DNA of 64,000 nt from Elephas maximus indicus (GCF_024166365.1 NC_064820.1:49825501-49889500); one strand, 5' to 3'; counted from the first letter of the stretch, positions 1-12,367 are shown. Program-made: numbers and translations. The notes: generated by a model from the sequence alone, not told the origin.

Positions 1-1010
1 GAATAGATCAGCTTTCAATAAGTTCTATGAGTCGTTCTAGTGAATTATCATATCTGTGGGTAGTTCTGCGCATCCTCAAGCTTACAATCAGCATCAGAAG
101 TACAAGTGGTCTTTTGTGGGGACTGTGCTCCGTCTAACTTTGCCATTGGTTAACTCTTTTGCATATGCCATAGCCCTATTTGTTCTGAGATAATATAAAA
201 ACCCAGAACTCAAAAGGAGGAGTAACAATACTGGCCTGAGGTAATCTGTGTCTGTCTTCCCACGTGTTCTAGTCAAGCTCCATGGTATGAACAAGGGAAA
301 TATTTTGGATTGCCTGCCTGCCAACCCAGCCTGGGGACTTGATAATTATAAGATGTTTAATGGCAATACACAGAGAATCAATTTTTCTGTAAAATGGAAG
401 ATCCTTTCAGCTTAGATCAAACTGAAAATTATAGTAGTCTCCTCATCAAAAGAACTAAATAGAAAAGTCACCTGTCACAATGGGGTGGCCAGAACACAGA
501 GAGAGTCATCAGAAAGAGACAAAAATCTCAGTGCCTCTACTGATAGAAAGGCCATTGCCAAATTTTAGGTAGCTGGAGGCAGACATTTTGAGAGTCATTG
601 AAGGGTACAACTCTCCCTAGCAATATAGTTAATAAAAGCTCTATTACTTAAAAATTGTAGAACTATGAACAACTTCAGATGCATTAATGAAAAATTCTGT
701 GTAATTATTGGGAAGCCTGATACCTCAAGTGAGTGACCAGCTGACTGACAAAGACCAGAACAGCAGGTGATTCAAAGAACCTGGATGACTGGCCATACCC
801 AGAAGAGAAGCAAAATATCTAAACTACTTGAGTAGTATGAGGAGTTGTTGTATTTCATCAAGCTTAAGTTGCTTGAACTGTGAACTATACACAGTTCATT
901 CCTTAGAGAAGGATATTAAATTCTAACACACTACTTGGCCCTGCAGAGAACAATAATTACATAGTAAAGATACATAAAAAGTGCTGTTTATTGATTGTAT
1001 TAATTTTCTC
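1..1010. other. No gene recognised; possible old ERV-like sequence
   Basis: I find no supported coding region here. A plus-strand stretch with a TATA-like ATATAAAAACCC (193-204), followed by CTGTGTCTGTCTTCC, resembles the core and R region of an endogenous retroviral LTR. No ends or polyprotein could be defined, so this is only a suggestion. Confidence 0.25.
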
Positions 1011-4000
1011 CCCCATGCATCTGTCAGTTTGCTGCACTGTGGGAACTTGCATGTTGTTGTGATGCTGGAGCTATGCCACTGGTGTTCATATATCAGCAGG
1101 GTCACCCATGGTGGACAAGTTTCAGCTGAGCACCCAGACTAAGACAGACTAGGAAGTAGGACCTGGTGGTCTACTTCTGAAAAAAATTAGCCTGTGAAAA
1201 CCTTCTGAATAGCAGAGAACATTGTCTGATATAGTGCCAGAAGACAAGCCCCTCAGGTTGGAAGGCACTCAAAAGATGACTAGGGAAGAGCTGCCTCTTC
1301 AAAGTAGACTCAACCTTAATAACATGGATGGAATACAGTTTTCGGTACCTTTATTTGCTGATGTGGCACAACTCAAAATGAGAAGAAACAGCTGCTAACA
1401 TCCATTAATAAGGAATGTGGAATGTACGAAGTATGAATCTAGGAAAACTGGAAATCATCAAAAATGAAATGGGACACATAAACATCAATATCCTAGGCAC
1501 TGGTGAGCTGAAATGGACTGGTATTGGCCATTTTCAATAGGACAATCATACGGTCTGCTATGCCGGGAATGACAAATCAAGAGGAATGACATTGCATTCA
1601 TCATCAAAAAGAACATTTCAAGATCTATCCTGAAGCACAAAGTTGTTAGTGATAGGATAATATTCATACACCTATAAGGAAGACCAGTTAATAAGACTAT
1701 TATTCAAATTCACGCAACCACTAAGCCCAAAGATGAAGAAATTGGAAGTTTTTTATCAACTTCTGCAGTCTGAAATTGATGGAATATGCAGTCAAATGCA
1801 CTGATAATTACTGGTGATTGGAATGCGAAAGTTGGAAACAAAGAAGAAGGATCAGTAGTTGGAAAATATGGCCTTGGTGATAGAAATGATGCCAGAGATT
1901 ACATGATAGAATTTTGCAAAACCAATGACTTCATTGCAAATACCTTTTTTCAGCAACACAAACGGTGATTATACAAGTAGACCTCGCTGGATGGAATGCA
2001 CAGAAATCAAATGGACTACATCTGTGGAAAGTGACGATGGAAAAGCTCAATGTTATCAGTCAGAATAAGGCCAGGCGCCAACTGTGGAACAGACCAGCAA
2101 TTGCTCATATGCAAGGTCAAGTGGAAGCTGAAGAAAATTAGAACAAGCCCACGAGAGCCACAGTATGACCCTGAGTATATCCCACCCAAATTTATAAATC
2201 ATCTCAAAAACAGATTTGATACATTGAACACTAGTGACTGAAAACCAGATGAGTTGTGGAATGACATCAAGAACATCATACATAAAGAAAGCTAAAGGTC
2301 ATTAAAAAGACAGGAAAAAAAGAGAAAAGACCAAAATGTATGTCAGAAGATGCCCCGAAACTTGCTCTTGAACACTGAGTAGCTAAAGGGAATGGAAGAA
2401 ATGATGAAGTAAAAAGCTGAATAGAAGATTTCAAAGGGTGACTCAAGAAGATGAAGTAAAGTATTATAATGATATGTGCAAAGACCTGGAGATAGAAAAC
2501 CAAAAGGGAAGAACGTGCTTGGCATTTGTCGACCTGAAAGAACTGAAGAAAAAATTCAAGTCTCGAGTTGCAATAGTTAAGGATTCTATGGGGAAAATAC
2601 TGAACGATGCAGGAAGTGTCAAAAGAAGATGGAAGGAATACACAGAGTCACTGTTACCAAAAAGAATTGGTCAACATTCAACCATTTCAGGAGGTAGCAT
2701 ATGATCAAGAACCAATGGTACTGAAGGAAGAAATCCAAGCTGCACTGAAGGCATTGGCAAAAAACAAGGCTCCAGGAATTGACAGAACACCAATTGAGAT
2801 GTTTCAACAAATGAATGCCGCACTGGAAGCGCTAACTCGTCTATGCTAAGAAATTTGGAAGGCAGTTACCTGGCCAACCAACTGGAAGAGATCCATATTT
2901 ATGTCTATTCCCAAGAAAGGTGATCCAACCGAATGTGGAAATTATAGAACAATATCATTAATACCACATGCAAGTAAAATTTTGCTGAAGATCGTTCAAA
3001 AGTGGCTGCAGCAGTATATCGACAGGGAACTGCCAGAAATTCAAGCAGGATTCAGAAGAGGACGTGGAACCAGGATGTTTACCTGTGTTTTATTGACTAT
3101 GCAAAGGCATTCGACTGTGTGGATTATAAGAAATTATTAATAACATTGCAAAGAGTGGGAAGTCCAGAACACTTAATTGTGCTCATGGGGAACCTGTACA
3201 TAGATCAAGAGGCAGTCATTTGAACAGAACAGGGGGATACTGTGTGGTTTAAAGTCAGGAAAGGTGTGTGCCAGGGTTGTATCTTTTCACCATACTTACT
3301 CAGTCTATATGCTGAGCAAATAATCTGAGAAGCTGGACTCTGTGAAAAAGAATGTGGCATCAGAATTGGAGGAAGACTCATAACAACCTGCCATATGCAG
3401 ATGACACAACCTTGCTTGCTGAAAGTGAAGAGAACTTGAAGCACTTACTGATGAAGATCAAAGACCACAGCCTTCAGTATAGATTACATCTTAACATAAA
3501 GAAAACAAAAATCCTCACAACTGGACCAATAAGCAACGTCATGATAAATGGCGGAAAATTGCTGAAGTTGTCAAGGATTTCATTTTACTTGGCTCCACAA
3601 TTAATACCAGTGGAAGCTGCAGTCAAGAAATCAGACGACGCATTGCACTGGGCAAATCTGTTGCAAAAGGTGTCTTTAAAGTGTTAAAGAGCAAAAAGGT
3701 CACCTTGAAGACTAAGGTGCACCTGACACAACTCATGGTGTTTTCAATTGCCTCATATGCATGTGAAAGCTGAACGATAAATAAGGAAAACCGAAGAACA
3801 ATTCAAATTGTGGTGTTGGCAAAGAGTATAGAATATATCATAGACTGCCAAAAGGAAGAACAAACCTGTCTTGGAAGAAGTACAGCCAGAATGCTCCTTA
3901 GAAGCAAGGTTGGTGAGACTTTGTCTCCTGTACTTTGGACATGTTATCAAGAGGGACCTGTCTCTGGAGAAAGACATTATGCTTGGTAAAGTAGATGTTC

Positions 4001-4170
4001 ACCAGAAGAAAGGAAGACCTTCAATGAGATGGACTGACATAGTGGCTGCAACAAGGGACTCAAGCATAACAACAATTGTGAGAATGGTGCAGGACTAGGC
4101 AGTGTTTCCTTCTGTTGTATGTAGGGTCACTATGAGTTGGAACTGACTCAATGGCACCTAGCAACAACAA
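1011..4170 (+). mobile_element. RTE-clade LINE (BovB-related), copy A, near full length, decayed
   Basis: This is a non-LTR retrotransposon of about 3.1 kb. The start matches the 5' end of the well-bounded copy at 33438-36374, and the end is the RTE terminus GGCACCTAGCAACAACAAC. Endonuclease and reverse transcriptase motifs are recognisable in broken frames. RTE LINEs encode one protein with an APE-like endonuclease and a reverse transcriptase. A fold-back sequence abuts its 3' end (4173-4261). It lies beyond the 3' end of CCL28. Confidence 0.9.
1440..4098 (+). pseudogene. RTE endonuclease-reverse transcriptase, broken (copy A)
   Basis: The RTE polyprotein survives only as short frames. An endonuclease piece (1786-1968) contains ITGDWNAKVGNKE with the GDxN catalytic signature. 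RT pieces contain KNKAPGID (about 2760), FIDYAKAFDCVD (about 3090) and YADDTTLL (about 3395), the RT catalytic boxes. A C-terminal piece (3871-4098) follows. Several in-frame stops and frameshifts separate them, so no functional protein is possible. Confidence 0.9.
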
Positions 4171-4172
4171 CC

Positions 4173-4261
4173 TGTGCTTATTTACTAATCTCTTGTGCAC
4201 ACTACAGATTAGTCCCACAAAAAAAAAAAAAAAAAAAAACAGAGATTAGTAAGTAAGCACA
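4173..4261. repeat. Inverted repeat (21-bp arms) around poly(A)
   Basis: Arms 4173-4193 and 4241-4261 are reverse complements with one mismatch and enclose a loop with about 20 A. The left arm starts directly after the RTE copy A terminus. Confidence 0.8.
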
Positions 4262-5199
4262 AATAAGCCCATGCTTACCTTGCTTAATGTAAACCTATGA
4301 GTACCTTGCTTTCTGGTTAATCTGCCCCTGGTAGGTGGGTATATTATTCAAAGTTAGAAAGAAAAATAAAAATGATAATAATGAAACTATCAGATACTAG
4401 GATGAGAAGGGAGAAGGGAAAGGAAGTAAGTAGTAGTAAGGAAGCAATAGATATTGTCTAAAATTGATAAATAAATGAATAGTACTTTAAGCATTTTATT
4501 TGAAACTATGCAGGTAACAACCAGAAGAACTAAAACTAAAAAAGTTTTTAAAAGCTTGCCCCAAGGAAGTAGGTCTGAAAATCAGGAGCATGGGGGGCGG
4601 GGGGCGGGGGGGAATGTTGCTTTTTGTGATAAATTCTTCTGGACTTTTATTTTGTATTTGTTTTAACCGTATACTGTATTACTTTAATAAAAGTGCAACT
4701 TAAAAACAACAACAACAACAACTTAGGGGGTTAACCTTGGTGATTAGTTATAAATGTTTTGCTAAGCACCTATAAAATAAAATAGTTAACCGTGAGGTTT
4801 CTTTAAAAAGCTGTTCTGTCAGGCACAAGGTCCTTGGACAAAGTTTCAATTATTTGCACTGCAGTGAAATCAGTTTTTAAAATATAACATATAAACCTAC
4901 TGTGGTTATAGCTTCACAAAAATTGTGTAATATTAAAGATCTGCACTGGAAGAAGAGGCAAAATTGAAAATAATTCAAGTTGTTAGTTGAGAGAATTACA
5001 GACCAGTTTTTTTTGTTTGTTTTAATTTTTGAAATAAAAATTTTTTATTCAGGGAAGAAAAATAGTCTTTATTGGGATCATTTTTGCAAGTTATTAAATA
5101 TTCTTTGAAAAAGCATTTTGCTTGTTTCCTTGCATTCTCAAAGTACAGTCAGAAATCTTGCTTCTTTCCTCTAGTGAAACAGATTACCACCCTCATTTT
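4262..5199. other. No gene recognised; G-rich tract
   Basis: AT-rich intergenic sequence. It contains a tract of three G runs of six or seven (about 4591-4612) and an (AAC)n stretch near 4706. The segment around 4620-4705 resembles the 3' end of an old retroelement (AATAAA at about 4687), family not identified. Confidence 0.5.
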
Positions 5200-5760
5200 T
5201 TAAAATTATAAATACATTAAAAATAATTTGTTATAACCATTCTCACCCTCTTTTTCTCAATTGTTCCTCCCTGTTAACATAAATTCACTGTTCCTTAAGC
5301 TTCCTATTTACTCTTTAGAGTTGCTGTTGTCAATTTGATCAGATATAGTTCTTAAAACAACACAGTGTTCAAGGCAGGGTTTCTTATTAAGCTAAACTAT
5401 GGGCTCGAGTGCAACCATGATTGTGAAAATGACACAGGACTAGGCAACATTTCATTCTATTATACACAGAGTTGCTTTGAGTCTGAACTGACTAGATGGC
5501 ACCTAACAGCAACAACTGTTAGGTTTAAAGAAGACATCAGGGAATATTTTTGGTTTAAGTTTTAAAGATCATCTTGGAGCAATAATTCCATGGATTCATC
5601 CAGCCTCAGTGGCTCAAGGAAGTCTGGATTTCATAAGAGTTTGAAATTTTGTTCTACATTATCCCCCTTTTGATCAGGATTCTTCTATAGAATCTTTGAT
5701 CAAAAGGTTCCGCAATCAGATCAAAAATTTCTTTTAATCTTAACTCTTCATTGGTGCTGG
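5200..5760 (-). mobile_element. Afrotherian-type L1 3' UTR fragment
   Basis: This segment aligns by eye with the L1 3' UTR at 44320-44970 (shared CTGTTGTCAATTTGAT and TTTTGATCAGGATTC blocks). It is interrupted by an RTE 3' tail at 5401-5516. Confidence 0.65.
5401..5516 (+). mobile_element. RTE 3'-end fragment (about 115 bp)
   Basis: It matches the last 115 bases of the RTE copies, ending GGCACCTAACAGCAACAAC, and sits inside L1 3' UTR sequence. It is a severely 5'-truncated RTE insertion. Confidence 0.8.
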
Positions 5761-6194
5761 TTACTGTGATGAATTAATTTGAAAACTTACAGATTTATTG
5801 AGTGGAGGAATGTGGTATTTTTGACAAATATGTCCTTAAGTTGAAAAGAAGACCCATGTGAGGGAAACTTTTCAACTCAAAGGCAATAAATAGTGTGCAG
5901 TTTCCTCAGTTGCCTAAGTGTGTGAAATTCAATAAAATCAGGTTGGGGCCTGTTTTAATGTATGAAGATTGTTATCGCCTGTATTGGTGTAAACAATGCC
6001 AGCTGGTAGAATGTTTTGATTCTAGACTTCCAAGCAAAAATGTCAGGTATGTCACGTAGCCCTTTTGTGAAGTGCAAACATAGACATCTTTATCTGAATG
6101 TCTGTCCTTCTGTCCTACCTTCAGGTCCACACCTTAGTTCCACTGCTGTGGCTGATAAGAGAACTGGGAAGAACACTGGGATGAATCAGGCAAT
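5761..6194. other. Nothing recognised
   Basis: No coding region, RNA gene or repeat family was recognised in this stretch. Confidence 0.4.
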
Positions 6195-6345
6195 CTAGGT
6201 GTAAGACTTGTCTCTGCTACTTACTGTGTGACCTTGCGCAAGTCGTGTGATGTCAGGTTTCCTCCTCCATTAAGTGGAAATAATAAAAAAAAAACTTGCA
6301 GCATTGTTGACAACAATGAATAAACCACCTGCTAAGTCACTGTAA
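6195..6345 (+). mobile_element. MIR SINE relic
   Basis: It contains the MIR core order: TCTGCTACTTACTGTGTGACCTTG, then TCCTCCATTAAGTGGAAATAATAA. This is an ancient tRNA-derived mammalian SINE, diverged. Confidence 0.65.
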
Positions 6346-6649
6346 ATGGGGGATATTAGACAAAGATCCTGTGGTGATATTTTAACCCACATCAAGCTCA
6401 GCACCTCATTATCACCTCCCAGTCATCCTGGCAGCACCCCTACCTGGGGCTACCAAGCAGAGAGGCCTAGAATACCTGACAACTGACAAAGCAGATGCTA
6501 GGCTCCTACCTTCTGGTGGCCATTTATGAAAACTGTGCTGTTACTACATACGTATAAGCTTCTGTAGATGAAAGGAAGCCAAAAGAGGAGCCTGCACACT
6601 GGAACTAACTTACAATGTGTGAGAAAGATACGCTAAGAGTTCAAAGATG
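6346..6649. other. Nothing recognised
   Basis: No coding region or repeat family was recognised in this 300-bp stretch. Confidence 0.4.
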
Positions 6650-7216
6650 TTGTTTGGCAGTTCCTCAAAAAATTAAACACAGAAGAACCATATGATCCAA
6701 CAATTCCACTCCTAGGTAGAAATTTCTGAAAAACTGAAAGCAGGGACTCAGATACTTGTACATCAATGTTTATTGCAGCACTATTTACACTAGACAAAAG
6801 GTGGAAAAAACCTAAGTGTCCATCAACAGATGAGTGGATAAACAAAATATGGTCTATACATACAATGGAATATTATTCAGCCATAAAGACAAATGAAGTT
6901 CTGATACATATTACAACATGGATGAACCTTGAAAACATTATGCTAAGTGAAATAAGTCAGACACCAAAAGACAAGTATTGTACAATTCCTTTTATATGAA
7001 ATAACTAGAACGGACAAATGCACGGAGACAAAGGTAGATTACTGGTTACCAGTGGCTGAGGGGAGGAGGAAATGGGAGTTATTGATTAATCGGCACTGAG
7101 TTACTGTTTGCAGTGATGAAAAAGTTTTGGAAAAAGGTAGTAGTGATGGTTGTACAACATTATGAATGTAAATAATTATGAAAGGGTTAAAATAGCATAT
7201 TTCATGTTATATATAT
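6650..7216 (+). mobile_element. L1 ORF2 C-terminal fragment plus 3' UTR
   Basis: This is the 3' part of an old mammalian L1. The 77-codon frame at 6766-6999 carries the typical ORF2 end (IWSIHTMEYYSAIK). A short 3' UTR follows. Confidence 0.9.
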
Positions 7217-7845
7217 TTTGCCACTGTTATTGAATTGTGTTCCCCCAAAAACACGTGTTGTAAATCCTGACCCCTATACCTCTCACTGGAAACCCTGGTG
7301 GCGTAGTGGTTAAGTGCTACAGCTGCTAACCAAAGGGTCGATAGTTCGAATCCGCTAGGTGCTCCTTGGAAACTCTGTAAGGCAGTTCTACCCTGTCCTA
7401 TAGGGTCACTATGAGTTGGAATTGACTCGACGGCACTGGGTTTTTGGGATACCGGTCGCTATGAGTTGGAATCAACTCGATGGCAAAGAGTTTGTTTTTT
7501 TTGGTTTTTACCTATGGTTACTTGGGAACAGGTTTTCTTTGATATGTTAATGAGGCAGTATTAGGGTAGGGTATGTCTTAACTCAAAATTTTTTTGAGCA
7601 GATTAAGCAAGCAAGCATAGAGGGGAAGATACATTCCACATGATCGCCAAGGAACCTAGGGATAGAAGCTGAAAAGAGACAAGGACCTTCCCCCAGGGTG
7701 GACAGAGACAGAAAGTCTTCCCCTAGAGCCAGCACCCTGAATTTGGACTTCTAGCCTCCTAAACTGTGAGAAAACGAATTTCTGTTCTTTAAATCCACGC
7801 GCTTGTGATATTTGTGTTAGAGCAGTACTAAATAACTAATATAGC
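7217..7845 (+). mobile_element. MaLR/MLT1-like LTR with a nested AfroSINE
   Basis: The LTR begins near ATTGAATTGTGTTCCCCC and ends near AATAACTAATA, with a conserved GACTTCTAGCCTCCTAAACTG block. It is split by the SINE at 7288-7509. This is a non-coding long terminal repeat. Confidence 0.75.
7288..7509 (+). mobile_element. AfroSINE with duplicated tail
   Basis: The tRNA-derived head has an A-box-like TGGCGTAGTGG and a B-box-like AGTTCGAATCC, followed by the RTE-like tail. The tail unit (TCACTATGAGTTGGAATTGA) occurs twice, near 7405 and 7455. Confidence 0.9.
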
Positions 7846-8315
7846 CACAATTTAAAAAAATAAAACGTGGACTTTGTCAAGTGAAAGTGTAAAATCACCC
7901 CACACAGGACTAATGGTGCTCCAAGAGCTGACAGTGGAGGCACATGGCTCTAAGAAGATGGTCTTGCAAGTAAAGCAGATAGATTTTTCAGCATCAGAAT
8001 TTATCAATTTAAACAGCAGTATTTACTCAACTCATCTGTCAGTTTATCGTACTGTGGTGGCTTGGATGTTGCTGGGATGCTGGAACCTATGCCATCAGTA
8101 TTTCGAATACCAGCAGGGTCACCTGTGGTAGGCAGGTTTCAGTTGAACTTCCAGACTAAGACAGACTAGAAAGAAGGATCTGTTGATCTACTTCCTAAAA
8201 AATTGGGCTGTGAAAACCGTATGAAGAGCAACAGAACATTCACTAATATAGTGCTGGAAGATGACCCCTCAGGTTGGATGGCACTCAAAATACAACATGG
8301 AAGAGCTGTCTCCTG

Positions 8316-8519
8316 AAAGTTGTTATTGTTTTTGTTGTTGGGTGCTGTCCAACTCATAACAACCCTATGTACAACAAAATGAAACACTGCCCAGTCCTGA
8401 GCCATCCTCACAATCATTGTTATACTTGAGCCCATTGTTGCAGCCACTGTGTCAATCTATCTTGTCAAGGGTCTTCCTCTTTTTCTTTGACCCTCTACTT
8501 TACCAAGCATGATGTCCTT
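8316..8519 (-). mobile_element. RTE 3'-end fragment nested antisense in RTE copy B
   Basis: About 200 bp match the reverse complement of the RTE 3' end. They interrupt the RTE 5' region between GAGCTGTCTCCTGAAAG and TTGACTTAATGATG. A short AGTTG repeat flanks it. Confidence 0.8.
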
Positions 8520-8584
8520 CTCCAGAGTTGACTTAATGATGTGGATGGAGTAAAGCTTTCAGAACCTTCATTTGCTCATGTGGC

Positions 8585-11250
8585 ATGACTCAAAACAAGA
8601 AGAAACAATTGCAAACATCCATTAATAATCAGAACTTGATAGGTATGAATCTAGAAAAATTGGAATTTGTCAAAAATGAAATGGAATGTTTGAAGATAGA
8701 TACCTTAGGCATTAGTGAGATGAAATGGACTGGTATTGGCCATTTTGAATCAGACAATCATATGGTCTACTATGCAGGGAGTGACAAATTGTCAAAAAAA
8801 AATTTCAAGATCTATCCTGAAGTACAATGCTGTCAGTGATAGGATAATATTCATATGGCCCTTAGGAAGACCAGTTAATATGACTATTATTCAAATTTAC
8901 ATATCAACCACTAAGGTGAAAGATGAAGAAATTGAAGATTTTTACCAACTTCTGCAGTCTGAAATTGTTCAAACATGCAACCAAGATGCATTGATAATTA
9001 GTGTCAATTGGAATGCAAAAGTTGGAAACAAAGAAGAAGGATTGATAGATGGAAAATATGGCCTTGGTGATAGAAACAATGCTACAGATCACATGTTAGA
9101 ACTTCTCAAGACCAAGAACCTATTCATCAGAAATACGTTTTTTCAACAACATAAACATCGACTATACACTGGACCTCGCCAGATGGAATACACATGAATC
9201 AAATTGACTACATCTGTGGAAAGCAACAATGTAGAAGCTCAATATCATCAGTCAGAACAAGGTTGGGGGCTGACTACAGAACAAACCATCAATTGCTCAT
9301 ATGCAATTTCAAAGTGAAACTGAAAAAAATTAAAACAAGTCCACAGATCCAACGTATGACCTTGAGTATACCCCACCTGAATTTAGAGACCATCTAAAGA
9401 ATAGATTTGACTCGTTGAACAATAATGATGGAAGACTAGAAGAGTTGTGGAATGACATCAAGGACAACATACATGAAGAAAGCAAAAGCTCATTAAAAAG
9501 ACAGGAAAGAAAGAAAAGACCAAGATGGATGTCAGAAGAAACTCTGAAACTTGCTCTGGAACTTGGAGTAACTAAAGTGAATGGAAGAAATGATGAAGTA
9601 AAAGAGATGAACCAAAGATCTCAAAGGTCAGCTGGAGAAGACAAAGTAAAGTTTTATAATTACATGTGCAAAGACCTGGAGGTAGAAAACTAAAACGGAA
9701 GAACACGATTGGCATTTCTCAAGCTGAAAGAAAAGTTCAAGCCTTGAGTTGCAATACTGAAGGATTCTATGGGCAAAAAATTGAACTACGCAGGAAGCCA
9801 TCAAAAGATGGAAGAAATACGCAGAATCACTGTAATCAAAAAGAACTGGTCAACATTCAACCATTTCAGGAGGTAGCATATGATCAAGAACAGATGGTAC
9901 TGAAGGAAGGAGTCCAAACACTGAATGCATTGGTGAAAAACAAGTCTCCAGGAATTAACAGAATACCAATTGAGTTGTTTCAACAAATGAATGGAATGCA
10001 AAGCACTCAAAAAATTTTGAAAACAGCTATATGGCCAGCCGACTCGAAGAGATCCATATTTGTGCCCATTCCAAAGAAAGGTGATCTAACAGAATGTATA
10101 AATTACTGAAAAATATCATTAATATTACACACAAGTAAAATTTTGCTGAAGGTCATTCAAAAGCAGTTGCAGCAGTACCTCAACAGGGAACTGCCAGAAA
10201 TTCAAGCCACATTCAGAAGGGGATGTGGAATAAGGGATAACATTCCTGATGTCAGATGGATTCTGGCTGAAAGCAGAGAATATCAGAAAGATATTTACCT
10301 GTGATTTATTGACTATACAAAGGCATTCAACTGTGTAAATCATAACAAATTATGGATAACACTGTGAAAAGTGAGAATCCAGAATATTTAATTGTGCTTA
10401 TGCAGAACCTGTACATAGACCAAGAGGCAGTCTTTCAAACAAAACAAAGAGATACTGTGTGGTTTAAAGTCAGGAATGGTGTGCATCAGAACTGTGTCCT
10501 TTCACCATACTTATTCAATCTGTATGCTGAACAAATAATCTGAGAAGCTGGACTTTATGACGAAGAATGCAGCATCAGGATTGGAGGAAGACTCATTAAC
10601 AACCTGTGTTATGCAGATGACACAACCTGCTTGCTGAAAGTGAAGAGGACTTGAAGAACTTACTGATGAAGATCAAAGACCACAGTCTTCAGTGTGGATT
10701 ACATCTCAATGTAAAGAAAACAAAAATCCTCACAACTGGACCAATGAGCAACATTATGATAGAAGAGAAAAATAATGAAGTCAAGAATTTCATTTTGCTT
10801 GGATGCACAATGTACACCCATGGAAGCAGCAGTGAAGAAATAAAATGACATATTGTAGTGGAAAAATCTGCTGCAAAAGCCCTCTCTCAAGTGTTAAAAA
10901 GCAAAGATGTCGCTTTGAGGACTAAGGTGCTCCTGAGCCAACCCATGGTATTTTCAGTCACCTTATCTATTAAAAAAAAAAAAAAAAAAAAAAATTTTTT
11001 TTTTTTTAATCTATGCATGCAAAAGCTGGACCGTGAATAAGGAAGACTGGAGAAGAATCGATGCCTTTGAATTATGGTGTTGGCAAAGAATATTGAATAG
11101 ACCATGGACTGACAGAAGAACGAACAGATGTCTTGGAAGAAGTACAGCTAGAACGCTCCTTAGAAGCAAGGGTAGTGACACCTCTTCTCATGTACTTTGG
11201 ACATGTTATCAGGAGGGATCAGTTCCTGTAGAAAGACATCATGCTTGGTA
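8585..11250 (+). pseudogene. RTE endonuclease-reverse transcriptase, broken (copy B)
   Basis: Frames at 8585-8839 and 8736-9197 carry endonuclease motifs, including ISEMKWTGIG. The GDxN box reads SVNWNAKVG, so the catalytic Asp is replaced by Asn. The RT box KAPGID reads KSPGIN. The tyrosine/YADD region near 10608 is frameshifted. It is inactive. Confidence 0.88.
10972..11007. repeat. A23-T13 palindromic tract
   Basis: 23 A are followed directly by 13 T inside RTE copy B, flanked by ATCTAT on both sides (10965-10970 and 11009-11014). Confidence 0.9.
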
Positions 11251-11639
11251 GAGAGTCATCGAAAAAGAGGAAGGCCCTTGACAAGATGAACTGACAACAG
11301 TGGCTACAACAGTGGTCTTGAGCATAACAAGGATTGTAAGGTTGATGCAGGACTTGGCAGTATTCATTCTGTTGTACATAGGGTTGCTATGAGTCACAAC
11401 CAACTCGAGGGCACCTAACAACAACAACAATCTACTCAAACTCTTCTAAAAATGATATTCAGCTTAAAATTTTTGGTCTAGAAAATGAACACTAGCCTCC
11501 AAATGCAATAAGACACAAATTCATATAGGAAGCATTGTTGCCAAAACTATTAACCCTGAATCTTAGACAAACCCAGAATGTGGAACAGATTCCAGCCTAG
11601 ACTCTTTTAAGAACGTCCTTGCCATGGAAAAATAGAAGG

Positions 11640-12118
11640 GAAAAAAGAAGATACTAAAGAGATATAGCAATTAAAGGACAAGTGTAAACATTGACTGGTT
11701 CCTGGATTGGGGGAAAAAGAAAAAATCAACTATATAAAATGCTCTGGAAATAGTTGGGAAGTTTTAATATGGACTACATATCTATTAGATGGAATTACTG
11801 TTAATTTTTATGTGTAAAACTGTTAATGGGATGATGTACGAAAGTGTATTAATTCTTGGGTGATGTCAAGTTATAACACTAAAAAGAATTTAGAGGTAAA
11901 GTGTCATAATGTTTGTAACTCATGTTCAAATGGTTCAGAAAAAAATACATACGTACATAATATTTTAAAAATATTTTTGTATACACATATACAGACAGAG
12001 AGCAAATGTGACAAGATATGAGCAATGATTAATCTGGATGAAAGGTATACAGGTGTTCATTGTCCCATTCTTTCAACTTTTCTGTAGGTGTGGGGAAAAT
12101 GCATAATAAAAAATAGGG
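11640..12118 (+). mobile_element. Old L1 3' UTR
   Basis: The end resembles older L1 3' termini (GGTGTTCATTGTCCCATTC, then GCATAATAAAAAATA). It lies next to the CCL28 3' UTR in antisense orientation. Family assignment is by eye. Confidence 0.5.
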
Positions 12119-12367
12119 GAAATTACATTAACATGCTCCTTTTAAAATATTATCTGATGATAAGTATTATCTTTCCATTTCATTTTTCAGTTGAACATAT
12201 TAGTTATGTTTGCATACTGTATAAACATTTCTTTAAAAGAAAACAGTATTTTGTTTTGCCCTGTTGGATTCCAATAAGGAATATTACAAATGGGAAATTT
12301 ATAATCAGCCATGGCCAAGTTTCCTGCAGGAACCACCATTGTAGATTAATTTGTCAGCTCTCTTTTT
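12119..12367 (-). other. CCL28: CCL28 3' UTR (start)
   Basis: This is the stretch after the CCL28 stop codon up to an old L1 3' end. It reads as ordinary AT-rich 3' UTR. I see no AATAAA signal on the minus strand here, so the poly(A) site may lie further down, in or beyond the L1-derived sequence. Confidence 0.5.

Larger units (their letters stand above)
8030..11425 (+). mobile_element. RTE LINE copy B, near full length, decayed, with insertions
   Basis: It starts at the RTE 5' end and finishes with GGCACCTAACAACAACAAC. Two insertions are visible: an antisense RTE fragment (8316-8519) and an A23T13 tract (10972-11007). Confidence 0.9.

Noticed and set aside
4591-4612. G-quadruplex regulatory element
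   Set aside because: Only three long G runs, and no gene nearby for which it could act. Noted as composition only.
7288-7509. tRNA genes at SINE heads (also 49931-50001)
   Set aside because: Pol III boxes are present, but cloverleaf pairing is lost and the heads continue into SINE bodies. They are retroposons, not tRNA genes.
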